A DNA stretch of 50,873 nt from Paulinella micropora (Eukaryota > Cercozoa > Imbricatea > Euglyphida): assembly GCA_009731375.1 (NCBI GenBank), contig BJOX01000357.1, positions 214,600-265,472 of the forward strand, written 5' to 3'. The position numbers and the translations under genes were made by a program. The notes below the pieces were generated by a model that did no database searches, was not told where the DNA came from, and saw only the letters and a program-made list of their open reading frames with translations. This document shows positions 46,433-50,873 of the stretch, one piece after another. Positions within the stretch are counted from its first letter, which is position 1. The number at the start of each line of letters is the position of its first letter.

Positions 46433-46451
46433 AAAAATATGACATATTTTT
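46433..46451. repeat. AT-rich palindrome (centre GAC)
   Basis: AAAAATAT-GAC-ATATTTTT, perfect arms, flanked by G and C that extend the pairing. Confidence 0.95.
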
Positions 46452-47188
46452 CTTATCTGAAATGTTTTCTGAAACCCACAAGTACAATGCATTTCATTAC
46501 TTGTACTTTAACTTTTGCAAATCCTCGATGTAAACAATCACAAAAATCTCGGTTCTCTGCGGATGGACTGGTTTTTGCTGCTCTTCTTCATCTTTTGGCC
46601 ATCAGATTTGCAAAAGACGAGGAACAGAAATCACCACTGTCTACGGTCGCAACTGCTTCTTGCTCTTCGACTTTTGGGACAAGGCCAGAAGAGCAAAAAC
46701 TCACACTCTTGCTGGTCGTCTTCGGACTCCTGTCTGTCCAATTACTGGCTGGCTGGAAAGCAATGCCAGGTGGAGTTGACTTCTGAAGCACAATGTTACA
46801 ATCTCCATCTTGCATTGTTGATCCTTGAAGCTTCGTTACTGATGGAGGGTTGTGGCAAGAAATTATAAATTTCTTCCTCGGTAATTTCTTGCTCCGATTC
46901 TTTATCTGACCCCTACGGTCGTTAGTGGGTGCGCAGCGCCGAAAAAAAACAAGTAGCTGTTTTTTTCTGCGCTGCTCCATCCCTGGTGAAACTTGTTGCT
47001 CATTTAGCGGAGGGTACTGGCATGCAATTACAAATTTCTTCCGCTTTAAAATTACATTCCAATGCTCTTCTTCTGACCCTTGAAGCTTCGTTACTTGCCT
47101 TTTCCGTTGTGCTCTGTCCAGAGGGACCAGGCAGAGTGGAAGAACCACTCAAACTGTTTGCAGAGTTTTTTTTTCCATGTTTTTTATG

Positions 47189-47258
<70 letters not shown>

Positions 47259-47803
47259 CAGTGTGGAGGAGAAACGAGCCGACGACCTGAAGTCTACTTG
47301 GTTCGACAACTTCGCAACCAGCTTGAAGTTTCGGAACGTCGGAGTGCCGAACGTTGGGAGTGGCCCCTACAACAACGGCCTCTGGACTGTCTTCGGAATT
47401 CTGAAATCTCAGCGCCAGAACCCTCCCAGCATGGTGCTTCGCGCGGGCCAGGTCGATGCTTTTCCAGAGGATTTCTTTGATGACGCGGTCGTTGCCTTGA
47501 CCCGAGCTAACATGAGAGAGCTTCAAACCAACAACAGAGATTTCAAGCGATTTTTTGATGATTCTGTCTCCAAAAAGTGCACCAGGATTCCGCTTTGTTT
47601 GCCTCCGGAGTTGTCAGTCGACACCCGGCCCGGCAATGAACTGGTTGTTTTCAAAGGTCTGAGAATGGAGGACCAGAACATTGCGTCGAACGACGCCCTC
47701 ATCAGACTTCTCGAGAAACTTGATTTACAGCATCGCCGTTCGGAAGTTTGGAGTTTCCAGCTTTTTTACTGTAGATTCTAACATTTACAAGCGAATTTAC
47801 AAG

Positions 47804-47862
47804 GTAGTAGTTCTGTGCATGCATTCGAAAAATATTGTATTTTTTTTTAATTGATGTCACAG
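47804..47862 (+). other. Intron with AT-rich palindrome
   Basis: 59 nt, GTAGTAGTTC...TGTCACAG, joining SNIYKRIYK to ALYDRSRG. It holds an imperfect copy, AAAAATAT-TGT-ATTTTTTTT (47828-47846), about 16 nt before the 3' splice site. Confidence 0.75.
47828..47846. repeat. AT-rich palindrome (centre TGT), imperfect
   Basis: Left arm intact; right arm reads ATTTTTTTT rather than ATATTTTT. Confidence 0.8.
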
Positions 47863-48218
47863 GCCTTGTACGATCGAAGCAGGGGTTTGTCGCACTTGCA
47901 GTCCTGGATGTGTGTCTTCTTGGGCCATTGGCATGTTCACAAGTTCCTTTGTGTCTTGATTTGGCGTGAGTTTAAGCGCCAGGTTTTTGGTCCCCTTTTG
48001 CATGAGCTGTTTCCTTCAAAAAATTCAGGATCAAACCTAGACTCAAGACGATTTCGGCGATCATGGCCTACGTTCGTCTTGCTTACCCCCACGTTCAAGC
48101 CGACCTTCTCGACAATTTCCAGTTCAATCAAGAAATCACCCCTGCACAGAGGGCTAACCTCGGAGGTTTGCTGGTTTTGTTTGAGTGGTTCATGCCAGTT
48201 GTTCAGCCAGCCATGTTT

Positions 48219-48262
48219 GTGAAATGTGAAAATATGCAATATTTTTCTTCTTTGTGTTTCAG
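48219..48262 (+). other. 44-nt intron largely made of the palindrome
   Basis: GTGAAATGTG...GTGTTTCAG, joining VVQPAMF to AQYLGCVIREN in frame. The 20-nt palindrome (48228-48247) is nearly half of the intron. Confidence 0.8.
48228..48247. repeat. AT-rich palindrome (centre GCA)
   Basis: GAAAATAT-GCA-ATATTTTTC, inside the 44-nt intron. Confidence 0.95.
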
Positions 48263-49384
48263 GCCCAATATCTCGGCTGCGTGATCAGGGAGAACATGCC
48301 TGACCAGATTTTTGCTTACTTGCATCGCGCCCTCCATGTTCTTCTCCACTTCAGAGCTAACGAGTACTCGCACGTTTTGTGCCTGCACCTTCTGACCCTC
48401 AACTACTGGAGGCGCCACCAGCATCTGGCGTGGAGTGCTTTTTGTCACGACCCTCGGATCTTTTCTGAAGAGCGTTGCGAAGCAAACCTCAGCACTGTAG
48501 CGAGGCACTCTCTCACAGACCCCATGCGATTCTACGTCCAGCACGTCGAGCAGACCCTGTTGCTGGTAATTCACAGTCGAGGCAATGTGGCGCCTCCTTC
48601 TGAGTCCCAAGCCCAAAAGATCGACCCTCGCGGTGAGGACGTCAAGATTGCTTACAACTTCTTGTCTGATCTGATCGAGGACATTGTTCATGACCGTGCG
48701 AGAATGTACCCAGCCGGGGCAGCCCTTGACTGGGATTCGAAAGAAGACATGAAACAAAGACTTGTTGCATTCGATCTCAGGTCATGAATGATGTGTTGCA
48801 GAAGTTTGCCCAAAACGTGGATCGGTGTCGACGACTGACTGTTTTGGACTGGCTGGTGACTGTTCGTGCCGCCATTGAAGACTGACTCGTTGACGATCCA
48901 GACGAAAGCGTTGATTTGGCCCGTGCGGAGTCAGGTGTGATTAGTCTCAGTAGTGCATCGTCCTCCATGTCTTCTGGGGATCAACCGCCGGATGGCAAGA
49001 CTGCGCTGACACTGACTGCATGGCGCAGAGCGAAGCAGGAGACACTTCCGACAGTTCTGACAGTGATGTGTCCCAATTTACAGAATCAGCATCTACTGTC
49101 GCATCCGAGTCAGTGCAGCAGTCTTTGATGCATCCTGAGCGCAGAGCTGCACGTGGCGCCCGGGCGTCCACATGGCAGCTTCGGTTCTCTGCTGACATTC
49201 AGTCGGGTGCTTCTTCTTCCTCCCAGCAGAACACAATAGTGTACGTTGTTTTTAGTTTACACTGACAGCTTTGATGATGGTTGTTCCTGTCTTCTGTTCA
49301 GATTTAAGGTTTTCGGGCATTCTTTAGCTTTGTTCATTGTTGCCAACCTGTCATCGCTACAAGTTTTTTTTATTGTTAAACTTC

Positions 49385-49403
49385 AAAAATATTGTATATT
49401 TTT
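49385..49403. repeat. AT-rich palindrome (centre TGT)
   Basis: AAAAATAT-TGT-ATATTTTT, perfect arms, downstream of the last supported coding sequence. Confidence 0.95.
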
Positions 49404-49646
49404 GTTTCATGGAAATTCATGCTTCGGATTTCTGTTTGTCCCATGGGAACGGTTCGCTTTCCGTTTTCGCAGCACCTTACTGGTTGGCTTTTACAACTTG
49501 ACTGGTTTCCAAGATATCCTTCTTCAATCTTGACTCACGAGTTCCTGCACAAACAACACTGTCATGCTTGCTTTTCGTCCGTTCATTTCTTCTGTCCAGT
49601 CGTTGTTTGTAGTCAGGTTTTTTTTTTCAGCACGAGTTGAAACTTG

Positions 49647-49664
49647 AAAAATATAGTATATTTT
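49647..49664. repeat. AT-rich palindrome (centre AGT)
   Basis: AAAAATAT-AGT-ATATTTT, right arm one T shorter. Confidence 0.9.
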
Positions 49665-50280
49665 CTTCTTGTGAACATGTGCATGTTTTTTTAATTACAA
49701 AAATGATATTTTACCCCTCCGGAGGGTAAATGAAGCAGTACGTTGGCAGGTCCAAGTACTAGTACTATATATATAGCTAGTGGTATTAATACTATTATTG
49801 AAATGAGTTCGGTTGAAGCTAATCATGTCAAAAAACAGTTCTTTAATAACTTATAAAACATTTAACTTCACAATCACTAGTACTGATTCTAGTAATTCAG
49901 GGTGGCAATGGTTCATGATCATGATCAAGTGCACGTGGCTGCCTGTTACGTCTAGTACGCGTACGTATACGTATATAATTATTAATTATTAAATTAAATT
50001 TACGTGTACGAATCGAAAAAAAGTGGTTGCTCCAGTTCTAGTACTAAGTAGTAGTTCTGGTAGTTTTGGTAGTTCTAGATCTTCTAGTAAGTAGTTCGGC
50101 AATAATTTTCCACCGCTGTTGCGATTGGTTGAGTCACGTGAGCTGTGTGAGAACTTCTGTCAAGAGTTCACAAATAATGAAAAATTGAATTGTACTGTGA
50201 ATGATGTTTGAGATTATTAGAGTCTCCACACTGTCTGTCCCTCCATGTCTTTGTTTATGAACTGAAATAATAAGGCACAG
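49665..50280. other. AT-rich intergenic sequence
   Basis: Contains a small hairpin (TTTACCCTCCGGAGGGTAAA-like, about 49711-49730), the segment 49738-49807 resembling 29583-29652, and dispersed CTAGTA motifs. No coding frame. Confidence 0.7.
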
Positions 50281-50284
50281 ATAC

Positions 50285-50287
50285 ACA

Positions 50288-50384
<97 letters not shown>

Positions 50385-50649
50385 CACAACACAACACAAC
50401 AACCACAACACAACACAACACAACTCTAGCACAACACAACACAACACATCACAACACAACACAACACATCACAACACACAAACACACAAACACACAACAC
50501 AACAACACAACACAACACAACAACACACAAACACACAAACACAACACCTACACCCTATACACACACACACACACTAGCACCACACAACACAAACACACAA
50601 ACACAACAACACACAAACACACAAACACAACACACACACACAAACACAC

Positions 50650-50701
<52 letters not shown>

Positions 50702-50873
50702 GCGCGCGCACAAACACACGCGCAAACACACGCACACACACAACACAACAACACACAAACACCTACACACCTACACACCTACACACTACACACACACACA
50801 CACACACACACATACACACACAACACACACACCACACACAACACACACAACACACACACAACACACACACAAC
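50285..50873. repeat. (CA)n and (CAACA)n compound microsatellite
   Basis: Long (CA)n tracts alternate with ACAAC pentamers and AAACACAC blocks to the window end; a CG-alternating patch lies at about 50699-50710. Confidence 0.95.

Larger units (their letters stand above)
45799..47261 (+). other. Possible 5' exons and introns of the plus-strand gene
   Basis: A possible exon at 45799-45891 encodes AKSIQGTTFVPDCNTFAEED and ends at a good 5' splice site (GTAAGT) after TTTGCAG upstream. Later structure is unclear. The interval also holds two palindromes (46361, 46433), a duplicated CCTTGAAGCTTCGTTACT (46823 and 47078) with an associated AAATTTCTTCC segment, and a (TA)n tract (about 47190-47246). 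The latter precedes TTGTTGTTGTTGTCAG, the 3' splice site of the exon at 47262. Confidence 0.35.
47262..49240 (+). pseudogene. Multi-exon gene of unknown function, frame broken
   Basis: Exons 47262-47803, 47863-48218 and 48263-about 49240, joined by short GT-AG introns. Exon 1 encodes VEEKRADDLKSTWFDNFATS and a globular region. Exon 2 has SWMCVFLGHWHVHKF, LIWREFKRQVFGPLLHELF and AYVRLAYPHVQADLL. Exon 3 begins AQYLGCVIREN and has YWRRHQHLAWSAF and SLTDPMRFYVQHVEQ. The pattern (a G-x-W/F-H-x-H segment, then helical repeats) faintly recalls DUF6589-like proteins of eukaryotic repeats; this is a memory-based guess. The tail is acidic and Ser-rich (SDSSDSDVSQFTE). Frame slips occur near 47715, in the A6 run at about 48011, and near 48775, with TGA near 48882. 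It is either decayed or carries base-call errors. Confidence 0.5.

Noticed and set aside
46588-47148. Minus-strand frame of 186 codons with internally similar segments (RKKFVIACQYPP and RKKFIISCHNPP)
   Set aside because: The similarity follows from a duplicated DNA segment (CCTTGAAGCTTCGTTACT and AAATTTCTTCC). It lies opposite the plus-strand gene, in a stretch that is probably intronic. Not enough to call a gene.

Overview
The window is eukaryotic nuclear DNA from a large, repeat-rich genome. Evidence: short GT-AG introns (44 to 68 nt) inside open reading frames, Ty3/Gypsy-type LTR retrotransposons, a tRNA-derived repeat, and kilobases of tetra- and trinucleotide microsatellite. Several runs of N (long ones at 2883-3447, 16878-17566 and 23266-23367; 10-N joins at 11460, 28174, 29838, 30772, 34289 and 39400) mark a draft scaffold. 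I cannot name the organism. An alga or other protist, or a repeat-rich invertebrate, would fit. No conserved housekeeping gene is visible; every recognisable coding region looks mobile-element related or is an uncharacterised or decayed gene.

Layout. 1-2010: a tRNA-derived repeat, a trinucleotide field with a recurring core, and a 950-bp fold-back element with long terminal inverted repeats. 2600-12000: almost wholly microsatellite ((GA)n, (CA)n, GATA, ACAT/ATGT), including a 3.5-kb ATGT array with its own higher-order repeat. 12468-27126: two 236-bp LTRs differing at one base enclose, on the minus strand, intact gag and pol frames (protease, RT, RNase H, integrase). On the 3' side they also enclose two convergent non-retroviral genes (12960-14655 plus; 15041-16877 minus, with introns). 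27600-29240: a decayed beta-class DNA methyltransferase gene with a cysteine-rich tail. 29300-35090: simple repeats. 35092-42402: a second, degenerate Ty3/Gypsy element (minus strand) with an inverted piece of integrase, frameshifts and an in-frame stop. 42411-45291 (minus) and about 45800-49240 (plus): two divergent multi-exon genes, both with frame breaks. 49700-50873: AT-rich sequence, then a (CA)n tract.

Most interesting threads. (1) A short AT-rich palindrome, AAAAATAT-NNN-ATATTTTT with constant arms and a variable three-base centre, occurs about 13 times, only in and beside the methyltransferase gene and the 42-50 kb genes, and mostly inside their short introns. (2) The methyltransferase gene and a gene with a possible ParB-like domain share this motif, and the methyltransferase and the 47-49 kb gene share a similar downstream 70-bp segment. 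They may belong to one family of mobile or modification-related elements. (3) Both retroelements have Gag with a CCCH-type finger and a protease whose usual Asp-Ser/Thr-Gly is Asp-Thr-Met or Asp-Thr-Leu. In the intact copy gag and pol share one frame across a single UGA followed by CUG. (4) The LTR pair encloses sense-oriented, intron-containing DNA and has no visible target-site duplication, which points to nesting or recombination rather than one simple insertion.

Family names are from memory of conserved motifs; no search was run. Many frame breaks outside the intact gag-pol are single-base and some lie in homopolymers, so decay and sequencing error cannot be separated here.
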